The notes under the pieces were generated by a model. The model was not told the DNA's origin. It saw only the letters and a program-made list of their open reading frames with translations, and searched no databases. 64,000 bases of DNA from DATAMF01 sp964472565 (GTDB lineage: Bacteria > Chloroflexota > Anaerolineae > Aggregatilineales > Aggregatilineaceae): the NCBI GenBank assembly GCA_964472565.1, contig CAYYNB010000003.1:1-64000 (forward strand), read 5' to 3'. Shown here piece after piece: positions 34,234 through 43,096 of the stretch (positions are counted from its first letter, which is position 1; the number at the start of each line of letters is the position of its first letter). The position numbers and the translations under genes were made by a program.

Positions 34234-35367
34234 CTACTCGTTCAGAATGCCCATATCAATAGCTTCATCATACCCGACGCGTTCCGCTTTGCCGCCTTCC
34301 ATTTCTTCCAGCAGGTTGCTCACCGCATCGGCATCGAACAGGCTGTCAGCAATATTCTCATCAATCGCCTGTCCGAAAAGCATCTCTGCATCGAATTCTC
34401 CCAAAGTGCCTACAGAGGCTGCCTCCGCTTTATCGAACAAAGAGGCAAGTTCTTTGGTTTTTTTCTTTTCCTTCTTCGATGGTGGTGGTTCTGGGGCAGG
34501 AGCCGCTTTGACTGGCTCTTTAACCTTAACGGGCGCTGGTTCTGGTTTGCGCGCCGAATAGGCCGCCTCACCGATCATCGAAATCATCTGATCCGCAGCA
34601 CGCCGCCCAAACATCATCACGGCTCCGAATGCTGCCCGGTTAGAGCCTTCAAAAATCAGCCCCATAAAATAGTGCAGCCCCAGCGACAGGCCAAAAACAT
34701 CCAACCGTTCGCCGTCATAATAATGCATCGTCCAGGCATCGCCGCCAATCAGGGGACTCATATCCGCCGAACGCGCAAAAGCTGGCCCCAGAATCAGCGC
34801 CAGTTTTTCCCGGTCAATATACCCTGTTGCCCCTTCATCGATCAGCACACGTCCGGTTCTGTCCGCCAGAATCACGCCCATCGCGCCCACATCCCGGATC
34901 AACGATGAGATCACGCGGTGCAAATCATTCACGTTTATCGCTGGAACAGGACCAAGATCAACTTCATCTTTGGCGGGTACCTGTTCATCAGCCACCGCTG
35001 CCGGGCCATCGAGCGCCAGTCGCATCCCCCTCAGGAAGGGTTCCGCAACAGGTCGTGTAAAAATCTGAAATGGCGCATCAGGGTAACTTTCCTGGGCCTC
35101 ACCTTCTTCCGCCAGGACGATCACCGGAGTGCCCAGCGATTTATGGGCGATATTGGTTGCCAATTCGACCCCGTTTGTCCCACTATCCATACGATAAGCG
35201 GTGACAACCAGGGCAATGTTCGAATTTTGGACTTCTTCTAATGCATCCTCGGCAGTCGGAACTTCAATCAGGATGTGCGCGCGATTCAGCAGAGTGAGTG
35301 CGCCGCGCACAATACGGGTAACACCATGAGCTGCATCAACTGTTACAATTCGGGGAACCGAAGACAT
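34234..35367 (-). CDS. Pseudo-receiver and roadblock/LC7 domain protein
   Basis: A 377-residue protein. Residues 1-115 have the fold pattern of a response-regulator receiver, but the phospho-acceptor position in ALVVTAYRMD is Ala57, only one acidic residue remains at the end of strand 1, and the switch Lys is Arg in FTRP. It therefore should not be phosphorylated. Residues of about 140-275 resemble a roadblock/LC7 domain (GAMGVILADRTGRVL, FGLSLGLHYFMGLIF), the fold that binds small Ras-like GTPases. The rest is a charged, Pro/Lys-rich linker and a short acidic helix. A Ras-like GTPase and a stand-alone roadblock protein are encoded 2-6 kb away and are plausible partners. AAGG lies before the ATG. 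Confidence 0.8.
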   Translation of the reverse strand: MSSVPRIVTVDAAHGVTRIVRGALTLLNRAHILIEVPTAEDALEEVQNSNIALVVTAYRMDSGTNGVELATNIAHKSLGTPVIVLAEEGEAQESYPDAPFQIFTRPVAEPFLRGMRLALDGPAAVADEQVPAKDEVDLGPVPAINVNDLHRVISSLIRDVGAMGVILADRTGRVLIDEGATGYIDREKLALILGPAFARSADMSPLIGGDAWTMHYYDGERLDVFGLSLGLHYFMGLIFEGSNRAAFGAVMMFGRRAADQMISMIGEAAYSARKPEPAPVKVKEPVKAAPAPEPPPSKKEKKKTKELASLFDKAEAASVGTLGEFDAEMLFGQAIDENIADSLFDADAVSNLLEEMEGGKAERVGYDEAIDMGILNE

Positions 35368-35510
35368 GGCCGGATACCTTGAAATAAATGTACAACAATA
35401 GATTTTGCTTTAAGCTGTACTGCGTATCTCTCTATATCGTAACCTATTTATACCACGCTGCAACTAGGTTTATGGTAATCCACACCAGAAAATCATGAAA
35501 ATTTCACAAT

Positions 35511-35984
35511 TCACCCTCTCAGTGTGGCAACCAGTCGCTTAGGATTAAGCAGCGCATCAAGTGCATCATCAATGTGACAAAACACAATATCAGCCGCCTG
35601 TATGGCCTCTTGAGCTGCTCCTTCTGGCCCCGTGATAGCCATACTTAACGCTGCATCCTTTAGCATCAGCACATCGTTTCGCCCGTTCCCAATTGCAGCC
35701 GTTTGCTGTGCGCCCAATGTATTCAGAAACGCTTGTTTTTCCGCTGCGCCAACTTCCTGCCGTAGCCGTTGCGCCTGGATCGGTAGCCCGGCCATCGTTT
35801 GTTCGACAGTCCCGTAAGTATCCGCCGTCATAACATACAGGGTGAGATGCGCGGCCAAAGCATGCAGCCGAGTTCGTGTTGACTCTGCCATGTGTCCATC
35901 ACAGGCCAAAGTCCCATTCAAATCAAAGAGGATATTTTGTAACTGGAGTGTTCCCCATCCGGGAATAAAGACTGACAGTGCCAT
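35511..35984 (-). CDS. HAD-family protein, soluble P-type-ATPase-like
   Basis: A 157-residue HAD phosphatase-like protein. Motif I is FDLNGTLACDG; the nucleophile Asp is present but the acid/base position is Asn, as in the family of soluble proteins resembling the phosphorylation domain of P-type ATPases. Motif II is VMTADTYG and the C-terminal motif IGNGRNDVLMLKDA supplies the metal ligands. There is no cap domain. Substrate unknown. AAAGG lies upstream of the ATG. It is divergent from the roadblock gene. Confidence 0.85.
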   Translation of the reverse strand: MALSVFIPGWGTLQLQNILFDLNGTLACDGHMAESTRTRLHALAAHLTLYVMTADTYGTVEQTMAGLPIQAQRLRQEVGAAEKQAFLNTLGAQQTAAIGNGRNDVLMLKDAALSMAITGPEGAAQEAIQAADIVFCHIDDALDALLNPKRLVATLRG

Positions 35985-36043
35985 AAATTCTACCTTTAAG
36001 AAATCTCTCTATCATTTTCATCCCAACTGCCCTTTAAGACAAG

Positions 36044-36072
36044 TTGACTCAGCTTGGCGCTTATGCTATTAT
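36044..36072 (+). promoter_or_regulatory. Sigma-70 promoter of the roadblock gene
   Basis: TTGACT (36044-36049), 17 bases, then TATTAT (36067-36072) with a TGC extension. This is one of the best promoters in the window, 33 bases before the ATG at 36106. Confidence 0.8.
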
Positions 36073-36105
36073 GCAGGCGTCTCGCAAACGAAAGGAGCGC
36101 GATAC

Positions 36106-36477
36106 ATGGCAAAATCGCGGACAGAATTAATGGTTGATCGTCTACGCGATCTTCAGGCGGGCACACCAGATATAGAAGCTTCTGCGGTAGTCAGTGTAGA
36201 TGGGTTAATTATGGCCTCGTCTTTGCCTGCGGGCGTGGAAGAAGATCGGGTGTCGGCCATGTCCGCAGCTATGCTATCCCTCGGTGAGCGTATTGCCGGC
36301 GAATTAGGGCGTGGCGGCCTTGATCAGGTTTATATTCGCGGCGACAGCGGCTTTGTGATTCTGATGTCGGTTGGTGAAGAAGCCGTATTAACTGCCCTTG
36401 TGCGTGAAAGCGCCAAACTGGGGCTGGTCTTTTTGGATATGCGACGTGCGGCAGATGATTTGCAGAAGTTGGTCTAG
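36106..36477 (+). CDS. Roadblock/LC7 domain protein
   Basis: A 123-residue single roadblock/LC7 domain: EASAVVSVDGLIMASSLP, then SAAMLSLGERIAGELGRG and YIRGDSGFVILMSVG. In bacteria such proteins (MglB-like) bind and regulate Ras-like GTPases. The ATG has AAAGGAG at an ideal distance, which is why the longer upstream frame is rejected. It is expressed alone between a strong promoter and a terminator. The Ras-like GTPase at 39510-40040 is the obvious candidate partner. Confidence 0.9.
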   Translation: MAKSRTELMVDRLRDLQAGTPDIEASAVVSVDGLIMASSLPAGVEEDRVSAMSAAMLSLGERIAGELGRGGLDQVYIRGDSGFVILMSVGEEAVLTALVRESAKLGLVFLDMRRAADDLQKLV

Positions 36478-36510
36478 TCAACCATTATTCAACACCCGTA
36501 GAACCTAGTG

Positions 36511-36557
36511 GCGACGGGGAGGAGGCGGCCACCGCCTTAACCTCCCCGTCGCTTTTT
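36511..36557 (+). terminator. Intrinsic terminator of the roadblock gene
   Basis: A 12-bp stem (GCGACGGGGAGG with CCTCCCCGTCGC) contains a nested AGGCGG/CCGCCT stem and is followed by TTTTT. Confidence 0.92.
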
Positions 36558-36604
36558 GTGTGTTTGATCCATGTTCAGCGTAAGTGAATGGAGAGTGCAA
36601 CAAC

Positions 36605-38203
36605 ATGCCGAAGTATATCTTCTGCACGGGCGGTGTCGTTAGTTCGGTTGGCAAAGGCGTCACAGCAGGAGCCATTGGCCGTATTCTGAAGGCGCGCGGC
36701 ATCAAGGTCGCCATCCAAAAACTCGACCCCTATTTGAATGTCGATCCCGGTACTATGAGTCCCTACCAGCATGGCGAAGTCTTCGTAACTGCCGACGGGG
36801 CCGAAACCGATCTCGACTTGGGTCACTATGAGCGTTTTGTAGACGAGAATTTAGATCGGACTTGTAACGTAACGGCGGGGCAGATTTATGCTGAGGTCAT
36901 CGGCAAAGAACGTCGCGGTGATTATTTGGGCGGCACAATTCAAGTGATTCCCCACATCACGAATGAAATTAAACGCCGGATCGGGCTGGTCGGCCAGAAA
37001 ACCGATGCCGACGTCGTGATTGTCGAAGTGGGTGGCACTGTCGGCGACATCGAAGGTCAGCCGTTTCTCGAAGCCATTCGCCAACTCCGTATTGATGTAG
37101 GTCGCGACAACACGCTTTATGTGCATGTCACCTTCCTGCCTTATATCGGTGCCTCTCGTGAACTCAAAACCAAGCCGACTCAGCATAGTGTTCGTGAACT
37201 GCGCGGCATCGGTATCCAGCCCCAGGTGATTATCCCCCGCACCGATTATCCGGTTGGCAAAGATATTGTCGGCAAAATCGCGCTGTTTTGTGATGTTGAA
37301 CCGCGCGCGGTAATCCCTCTCGAAACCACAGACAATATTTATGATGTTCCGCTGGCGCTGGAAGATGCCGGGTTAGGGGATTACATTGTCAATCACCTGC
37401 ATCTGCCCGCCAATCCTCCCCAACTGGATGAATGGCGCGCCCTCGTGGAACAGATGCGTTGTGTGGGTGATCCGGTCCGTATTGCCATCGTGGGAAAGTA
37501 CGTTGAACTCCACGACGCCTACATGAGCGTCAAAGAGGCGTTGAATCATGCGGCTGTCGCGCTGAATCGCAAACTCGAAGTGGAATGGCTTTATTCCGGT
37601 GACTTGGAAAAAGATAAAGGTTGGGATGTTCTTGAATCCGTAAGTGGGATCGTCGTTCCCGGCGGTTTCGGCTTCCGGGGCATCGAAGGCAAAATTCTGG
37701 CCGCCAAATTTGCGCGCACGCGCCGTGTTCCCTATCTCGGTTTGTGCCTCGGCATGCAGGTCATGAGTGTCGAATTTGCGCGGAATGTCTTGGGTTTGGA
37801 AGACGCCAACAGCACCGAGTTCGATAACAAGACCGATTACCCGATTATTGACCTGATGCCCGATCAACACAGCGTGACCAACATGGGCGGCACCATGCGC
37901 CTCGGCATTTACCCATGTATGCTTGCCCCCAATTCCAAAGCTGCCGCCGCTTATCAGGCTTCTCAGGTCGATGAGCGTCACCGCCACCGTTTTGAATTTA
38001 ATAATCAGTACCGCGAAGCTTTTGAATCAGCGGGTGCAAATTTCAGCGGGCTGAGTCCCGATGGCCGTTTGGTCGAAATTCTGGAATACCGTGATCACCC
38101 CTTCATGGTAGGGAGCCAGTTCCACCCCGAATTTCTGAGCCGTCCCAATCGTCCGCATCCTTTGTTCAAAGCGTTTATCCAGGCTGCAACCGAAGTGGAG
38201 TAA
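36605..38203 (+). CDS. pyrG: CTP synthase
   Basis: A 532-residue enzyme converting UTP to CTP with glutamine. The synthetase domain begins KYIFCTGGVVSSVGKG and carries KLDPYLNVDPGTMSP. The C-terminal class I glutaminase domain has the nucleophile C381 in LGLCLGMQ and the HPEF partner near the end. The ATG at 36605 has GGAG at 9 bases; the longer frame from 36584 is rejected. It is followed three bases later by adenosine deaminase, so nucleotide metabolism genes are co-transcribed. Confidence 0.98.
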   Translation: MPKYIFCTGGVVSSVGKGVTAGAIGRILKARGIKVAIQKLDPYLNVDPGTMSPYQHGEVFVTADGAETDLDLGHYERFVDENLDRTCNVTAGQIYAEVIGKERRGDYLGGTIQVIPHITNEIKRRIGLVGQKTDADVVIVEVGGTVGDIEGQPFLEAIRQLRIDVGRDNTLYVHVTFLPYIGASRELKTKPTQHSVRELRGIGIQPQVIIPRTDYPVGKDIVGKIALFCDVEPRAVIPLETTDNIYDVPLALEDAGLGDYIVNHLHLPANPPQLDEWRALVEQMRCVGDPVRIAIVGKYVELHDAYMSVKEALNHAAVALNRKLEVEWLYSGDLEKDKGWDVLESVSGIVVPGGFGFRGIEGKILAAKFARTRRVPYLGLCLGMQVMSVEFARNVLGLEDANSTEFDNKTDYPIIDLMPDQHSVTNMGGTMRLGIYPCMLAPNSKAAAAYQASQVDERHRHRFEFNNQYREAFESAGANFSGLSPDGRLVEILEYRDHPFMVGSQFHPEFLSRPNRPHPLFKAFIQAATEVE

Positions 38204-38206
38204 AAA

Positions 38207-39244
38207 ATGTCTGTCTCTGAGTTCATTCAGGCCATGCCCAAAGTCGAGCTGCACGTTCATCTTGAAGGTGCCGTGCAGCCTGCTACGCTTTTAGAGTTGG
38301 CGAACAAAAACGGGGTAAGTTTGCCTGCTACCGATGTGGCTGGCCTCCGTTCGTGGTACACTTTTCGTGATTTCGATCATTTTCTCGAAATCTACTTCCA
38401 AATTTGTGCCTGCCTGCAAACCCCTGACGATCTCTCCCGTATCACCTACGAATATGGTCGCAGCATGGCGGAACAAAATATCCGTTATGCCGAAGTAACC
38501 TGGACACCCTTTACCCATGTCAAACATGGGCTTTCTTATGCGGATGTGCTGGCTGGCATAAATGCCGGGCGCGCTCAGGCCAAGCGCGAATGGGGTGTCC
38601 GCATGCGCTGGATTCCCGATATTGTTCGCTCCAATCCCGAAACGGCTTCAACCGTTGTAGACTGGCTCACCTCGTCCCTGTCTCAGGATGGTGGTGTTGT
38701 GGCGCTTGGCTTAGGCGGCCCCGAAGCCGGTTGGCCCCCCGAACCCTATGCATCAGCCTACGCCCAGGCCCTTGCCAAAGGCCTGCACAGTAATCCCCAC
38801 GCCGGAGAATGTGCGGGGCCGGAGAGCGTCTGGGGAGCCATCCGCGCGCTGCAAGCCGAACGGCTTGGGCACGGTGTCCGTGCCATTGAAGACCCGGCAC
38901 TTGTGACCTATTTAGCTGAACATCAGATTCCGCTTGAAGTGAATCCCACCAGCAATCTATGCCTGGGTGTTTATCCCTCCTATCAGTCGCATCCCCTGCG
39001 CGCGCTTTTGGAAGCCGGTGTTTGTGTAACCATCAACTCCGATGACCCGGCGCTGTTCAACACTACCCTGAATCAGGAATATTTGCATGCTGTCGAAGAC
39101 TGCGGCTTGACTCTGGATCAGCTTCAAACCGCAGCGCTCAACGCCGTCCGTTCAACCTATTTGCCAGAAAACGAGAAATTAGCGATGCTCAATACATTCG
39201 AGAACGAATACCAGCGTTTACGTTCGGATTTGCGTTCTGAGTGA
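38207..39244 (+). CDS. add: Adenosine deaminase
   Basis: A 345-residue metal-dependent deaminase that converts adenosine to inosine. Zinc ligands and catalytic residues are in VELHVHLEG near 14, HAGE near 195, RLGHGVRA near 215, and NSDDPALFNT near 285. Length is normal. GGAG precedes the ATG. Related enzymes in the family act on adenine or aminofutalosine, so exact specificity is not proved. It overlaps nothing and leads into a small ORF. Confidence 0.93.
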   Translation: MSVSEFIQAMPKVELHVHLEGAVQPATLLELANKNGVSLPATDVAGLRSWYTFRDFDHFLEIYFQICACLQTPDDLSRITYEYGRSMAEQNIRYAEVTWTPFTHVKHGLSYADVLAGINAGRAQAKREWGVRMRWIPDIVRSNPETASTVVDWLTSSLSQDGGVVALGLGGPEAGWPPEPYASAYAQALAKGLHSNPHAGECAGPESVWGAIRALQAERLGHGVRAIEDPALVTYLAEHQIPLEVNPTSNLCLGVYPSYQSHPLRALLEAGVCVTINSDDPALFNTTLNQEYLHAVEDCGLTLDQLQTAALNAVRSTYLPENEKLAMLNTFENEYQRLRSDLRSE

Positions 39245-39258
39245 GGAGGTCATTGTTT

Positions 39259-39468
39259 ATGTCAGTCGATCCGCGTGAAGATTTAGATGGGTTCTGGGAA
39301 ACGCTGTTGGGGCGTGACCCGGAAAAAATTCGAGCATTATGGAAGGATTTAGACATTCCAGAACAAGAATCGATTCGCGCCCATTTAGAGCGTATGGCCT
39401 TTGAAGACGGGTGGACAATGTCCCAGCGTCTTTCTGCCCATACAGCGTTAGAAGCCATTAAAGATTAA
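39259..39468 (+). CDS. Small soluble protein, unknown
   Basis: A 69-residue acidic, helical protein (WETLLGRDPEKIRALW, then HLERMAFEDGWT). The start at 39259 is chosen for GAGGAGG nine bases upstream. It follows adenosine deaminase directly and precedes a terminator, so it is the last gene of that operon. I do not recognise a family. Confidence 0.7.
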   Translation: MSVDPREDLDGFWETLLGRDPEKIRALWKDLDIPEQESIRAHLERMAFEDGWTMSQRLSAHTALEAIKD

Positions 39469-39486
39469 CGTCTTTTAGAATTGGAT

Positions 39487-39510
39487 AAGCCAGGCTTGTG
39501 AGCCTGGCTT
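39487..39510. terminator. Bidirectional terminator between convergent operons
   Basis: A perfect 10-bp stem with a 4-base loop (AAGCCAGGCT, TGTG, AGCCTGGCTT). Its right edge touches the stop codon of the GTPase gene. It can end both the pyrG-add operon and the kinase-to-GTPase operon. Confidence 0.85.
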
Positions 39511-40040
39511 TACTGTCCACTCCGGTACCGCTCAATCTGTTCCACAATCTGAAGAAGGACCTGTCGCACACTGGTTTTCTGAATCGCAACACACGGCATC
39601 ACCGTCACATCCCCTGGATTAATTCGGCGGCGCAATTCCGTTAAACTTGTCGCACCCGGCAGGTCAGTTTTATTGGCCGCCACCAGATAGGGCACATCGT
39701 GGAAACTTGAAAACAATCGGATCAAATCCGCAGCATCAGGAAACGAAGGCGGGTCCGTGCTGTCCACCAGCACAATAAACCCATTCATTTCATGCGCCAG
39801 AATCTCCCACATAAAATCAAAACGTGCCTGCCCAGGCGTGCCGTTCAGATGCAGAATTTTTCCATCCAGTTCCACCCGGCCATAATCCATCGCTACGGTG
39901 GTTTCGGCCTTAATTCCACGATCTTCAGTGGTAATCTTGCGCTCGGTAGTCACCACAGCAATATCCGAAATAGTGCTGATAAATGCCGTCTTGCCCGAGT
40001 TAAATGGTCCCGTGACAATGATTTTGTAGAGATTCGACAC
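39510..40040 (-). CDS. Ras/Arf-like small GTPase
   Basis: A 176-residue GTP-binding protein. The P-loop is GPFNSGKT (11-18), the switch-II motif is NGTPGQARF (66-74; Asn replaces the usual Asp of DxxG), and the base-recognition motif is NKTD (123-126). Such bacterial Ras-like proteins (MglA and relatives) act as switches with roadblock partners. The start is GTG with a near-perfect AGGAGGGG. It is the last gene of a seven-gene phospho-signalling operon and lies about 3 kb from a stand-alone roadblock gene. Confidence 0.9.
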   Translation of the reverse strand: MSNLYKIIVTGPFNSGKTAFISTISDIAVVTTERKITTEDRGIKAETTVAMDYGRVELDGKILHLNGTPGQARFDFMWEILAHEMNGFIVLVDSTDPPSFPDAADLIRLFSSFHDVPYLVAANKTDLPGATSLTELRRRINPGDVTVMPCVAIQKTSVRQVLLQIVEQIERYRSGQ

Positions 40041-40049
40041 ACACCCCTC

Positions 40050-40790
40050 CTAATCCTTGTCGTGTTTGAAATCCATAAACCGATACCCCACACCACGCTC
40101 CGTCAGGATATACTTGGGATTAGCAGGGTCTTCTTCGATCTTCTCGCGTAAATAGTTGACATATAACCGCACGTAATGCGTTTCGTCTCGGTATTCATAT
40201 CCCCATACTTTTGCCAGCAGTTGCTCATGTGGCACGGTCCAACCGGTATTTTCGATCAGATGGTACAGCAGCCGGTATTCTGTAGGCCGTAATTTGATAT
40301 GCTCCCCTTCAACGATCACTTCCCGCCGGTTAAAGTCTACACTCAGCCGTTCATCAATTTTGAGAACCGCATGTTCCGGCGATGCAGTGGGCATTTCGGC
40401 CCGCCGCAGCACCGCCCGGACCCGGCTTGACAACTCGCGTGACCCAAAAGGTTTCGTTACATAGTCGTCAGCGCCCAGTTCCAATCCGAAAACTTTATCG
40501 TCTTCTTCGCCTTTCGCCGTGAGCATAATAACCGGAATGCTTGAAAATTCGCGCAGCATCCGCAGCGTTTCAAATCCATCCAGCTCCGGCATCATTACAT
40601 CCAATAGCACAAGGTCCGGCAGTTGAGTTCGAATCATTTCCAGTGCTGCCAGCCCATTATGCGCTTCGAGCACTTGGTATCCTTCCAGTTCCAAATTCAT
40701 TCGGATGAATCCAATCATCCGAGGTTCATCGTCTACAACCAGGATGCGCTTTGCATCACGCGGTAAAGGTCGCGGCGGTTTGCCCGTCAT
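40050..40790 (-). CDS. OmpR/PhoB-type response regulator
   Basis: A 246-residue DNA-binding response regulator. The receiver domain has the acidic pair D20-D21, the phospho-acceptor D64 in LVLLDVMMPELDG and the switch KPF segment. The C-terminal winged helix (about 145-240) includes LRPTEYRLLYHLIEN and the DETHYVRLYVNYLREKIE recognition region. No histidine kinase is adjacent; instead the operon begins with a Ser/Thr kinase. GGGAG lies before the ATG. Its target genes are not known. Confidence 0.95.
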   Translation of the reverse strand: MTGKPPRPLPRDAKRILVVDDEPRMIGFIRMNLELEGYQVLEAHNGLAALEMIRTQLPDLVLLDVMMPELDGFETLRMLREFSSIPVIMLTAKGEEDDKVFGLELGADDYVTKPFGSRELSSRVRAVLRRAEMPTASPEHAVLKIDERLSVDFNRREVIVEGEHIKLRPTEYRLLYHLIENTGWTVPHEQLLAKVWGYEYRDETHYVRLYVNYLREKIEEDPANPKYILTERGVGYRFMDFKHDKD

Positions 40791-40833
40791 GGATCACTCC
40801 CGTTTGCTGTCTATCCATGCAGTTGTTAAGGCC

Positions 40834-41073
40834 TTAATCCTTGTAGAAGGCCACAATTTCTTCTTCGTCGCCCTCAGGCATAATTTCAAGAAAGTTGATT
40901 CGCCACCAGGGAACCATAATTCGCTGGACATCGGGCTGGACATAATGCAGATCTTTTCCATCTCTGCGGCGCGGATTCATGCACAGGATCGCCTGATCGG
41001 ATAGCTCCGGTAAATCTTCTACTTCGGCCAGAATTGGTTCCTCATTGCTGACATGAATAAGTAGAGTATGCAT
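40834..41073 (-). CDS. Small acidic protein, unknown
   Basis: A 79-residue protein (MHTLLIHVSNEEPILAEV opening, acidic C-terminus EGDEEEIVAFYKD). It is embedded in the signalling operon between the FHA and response-regulator genes. The ATG at 41073 has GGGAG upstream, so the longer frame to 41148 is rejected. No family recognised; the constant neighbourhood suggests a role in the same pathway. Confidence 0.7.
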   Translation of the reverse strand: MHTLLIHVSNEEPILAEVEDLPELSDQAILCMNPRRRDGKDLHYVQPDVQRIMVPWWRINFLEIMPEGDEEEIVAFYKD

Positions 41074-41095
41074 AGTTGAGTTATCTCCCGGTCTA

Positions 41096-41593
41096 CTACT
41101 TAAAGAAGATATGAAAAACCAACTTTCCCAATCGTATCTCGTCGCCATCCCGCAGGACGCGCGGCTGGTTCGGGATCAAACGTTGGCCGTTCAAATGAGT
41201 GCCATTGGTACTGCTCAAATCAACCAGCGTGAGGGTGTCTTCCCCACGACGTATAAGCGCGTGGCGGCGCGATACGCCTTTTTCCGCAGCCCCATAAGGA
41301 GCCATATCCAGGTCCGGTAAAAGGGTGGTTTTGGCATCCGAGCGCCCCACTACGATTTCCTCTTGGGCCGATAATGTGATGGAATCGCCGTAATCTCTGA
41401 CATGAATAATGATGGATGATGCCTGATCAAATCGAGCCGTACCCCAGGTAAGGCGTCCACGAAAACCTACCTGCTCTTCCTGAACAAGTTGGCTCGTCAC
41501 ATTTCCATGATTACCAACGAACGGGTGTCCACATTCATCACAGAAAAAAACCCCTTCGCGGTTAACATGCGCGCAATAAGGACAGGTTTTCAC
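41096..41593 (-). CDS. Zinc-ribbon and FHA domain protein
   Basis: A 165-residue protein. A four-cysteine zinc ribbon (C4, C7, C18, C21) is followed by an FHA domain (about 75-165) with IVVGRSDAKT, KGVSRRHALI and STNGTHLNG. FHA domains bind phosphothreonine peptides, so this should read out the kinase encoded upstream. It starts with GTG, overlapping the DnaJ-VWA stop (GTGA at 41590-41593). Confidence 0.92.
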   Translation of the reverse strand: MKTCPYCAHVNREGVFFCDECGHPFVGNHGNVTSQLVQEEQVGFRGRLTWGTARFDQASSIIIHVRDYGDSITLSAQEEIVVGRSDAKTTLLPDLDMAPYGAAEKGVSRRHALIRRGEDTLTLVDLSSTNGTHLNGQRLIPNQPRVLRDGDEIRLGKLVFHIFFK

Positions 41594-43080
41594 TTCTCGT
41601 TCTCCCGCGGTTCCGGCAGCGCGAGCAGGCGACGCGTTCCAAACTTGAGCGTTTTTCGGCCTTCTTCCGACAACGAACTGGTACTGGATACACGCCGCGC
41701 TTCAAGTGCAGCCATTTGTGCTAAATCTTCTTGGCCTGCCGCTAACAGCCGGGTTGCTAGGTTTTCCAACTTCCGCGTCGCCTCAGCCACATTCCCTTTA
41801 GCTAAAGCATCCTCAGCCTTTTGCTGCATCCGATAAAGTGTGAGCTTACCCAGCGCGTCCAAAATCGCCAGCGGCGGATCCTCAGGGGGCGGATTGCTGT
41901 TGATTTCCACTGATATATCGCTTAACACTTTATACCCCTGGCGTTCGGCCACCAGGACATCGCCTGTCACATCAATCCGAGCCACAGTTCGAAACCCATT
42001 CCGGGTGCTGGGGGGCATCTGAAGCTGAATAAGCAGCGAAATAGGACGGTTATACTCCAGCGCACCGATAGGAATCGGCTGCGGGCTGACATCCACGGGC
42101 TGCGGGCTGGGTTGCAGCCGGAATACCGATTCGAGAATCACATCTGCATCCGGTGCAATCGTCAACTGCAACCGCTCCGTAAACACATCCCCCAGGCTGC
42201 GCACCCGATCGTTCAGGAACCGCACCACCGCTCCCGGAGAATTGATATAAGCCGAATTTCCCCCGGTACGTGACGCCAGCGTATCTAGGAACACATCGTT
42301 CCATTCGTCCCCAATGCCCATCGCGCTGATTGAAATACCCAACTGTGACGCGCGTTCAGCTAGCCGTAGACATTGTTCTTCGTCCCCAAATGTGCGTCCG
42401 TCGGTCAACAGAATGATATGGTTCACCAGTCGGGGAGCGAGATATTTCTGAATCTGATCCATACCCGCAGACAGTCCATGAAAGATCTCGGTCCCACCTT
42501 CCGCTCGCATCATACTAACCATAGATCGCAGCGCGATTTTGTCATTGATCGGCGCGGCAGGGATCAATACATCTGCCCGATCACTAAAACTCACAATCGA
42601 CAGAATATCGTCCGGCGACATCTGATCGATAATTTGCTGGGCTGCAATTTTAACCTTTTCCAGCCGCTGTCCCTTCATCGACGTGCTGCGATCCAGCACC
42701 AATGTCAGGTTGAGTCGTGCTTCATGCTGTTGTTTGTTCGACGACCCAATCTTCATTGGGACAATCTCCAGCAGCATGTAAATCACTTGTGGTTCCGACA
42801 GGGTACTTAACACCCGTTTGCTGGGTGTCACCCGAACCGTAAAATAATTCAACTCATCCTTGTACTTCCGGCGGCTGGTGTCATATTGCAGACGCCCCAC
42901 CGGATCGCCAAGAATTTCATAGGCGGCGGCAATATCGCGAAATTGGATATCAACCCCTTCATTCGTATTGGCATCAGGATGAAATCGCCGTGCCGCAACA
43001 CGATATGCTTCACGAATATCATCCTGTGACGCCTCAGGTGGAATACCAAGAATTGCGTATAAATTACGCGATGCATCCAT
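41590..43080 (-). CDS. DnaJ-VWA protein
   Basis: A 496-residue protein. Residues 1-70 are a J domain with the HPD motif in RRFHPDANT, the element that stimulates Hsp70. Residues of about 125-300 are a von Willebrand A domain with the metal-site DRSTS motif in LVLDRSTSMKGQRL. The C-terminal part is beta-rich, then helical. J-domain/VWA fusions of this sort lie in kinase-phosphatase operons. Its precise role is unknown; it may recruit Hsp70 to a VWA-bound assembly. GAGAGG lies before the ATG. Confidence 0.92.
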   Translation of the reverse strand: MDASRNLYAILGIPPEASQDDIREAYRVAARRFHPDANTNEGVDIQFRDIAAAYEILGDPVGRLQYDTSRRKYKDELNYFTVRVTPSKRVLSTLSEPQVIYMLLEIVPMKIGSSNKQQHEARLNLTLVLDRSTSMKGQRLEKVKIAAQQIIDQMSPDDILSIVSFSDRADVLIPAAPINDKIALRSMVSMMRAEGGTEIFHGLSAGMDQIQKYLAPRLVNHIILLTDGRTFGDEEQCLRLAERASQLGISISAMGIGDEWNDVFLDTLASRTGGNSAYINSPGAVVRFLNDRVRSLGDVFTERLQLTIAPDADVILESVFRLQPSPQPVDVSPQPIPIGALEYNRPISLLIQLQMPPSTRNGFRTVARIDVTGDVLVAERQGYKVLSDISVEINSNPPPEDPPLAILDALGKLTLYRMQQKAEDALAKGNVAEATRKLENLATRLLAAGQEDLAQMAALEARRVSSTSSLSEEGRKTLKFGTRRLLALPEPRENEK

Positions 43081-43096
43081 CGCGATGGCCTCTCAC

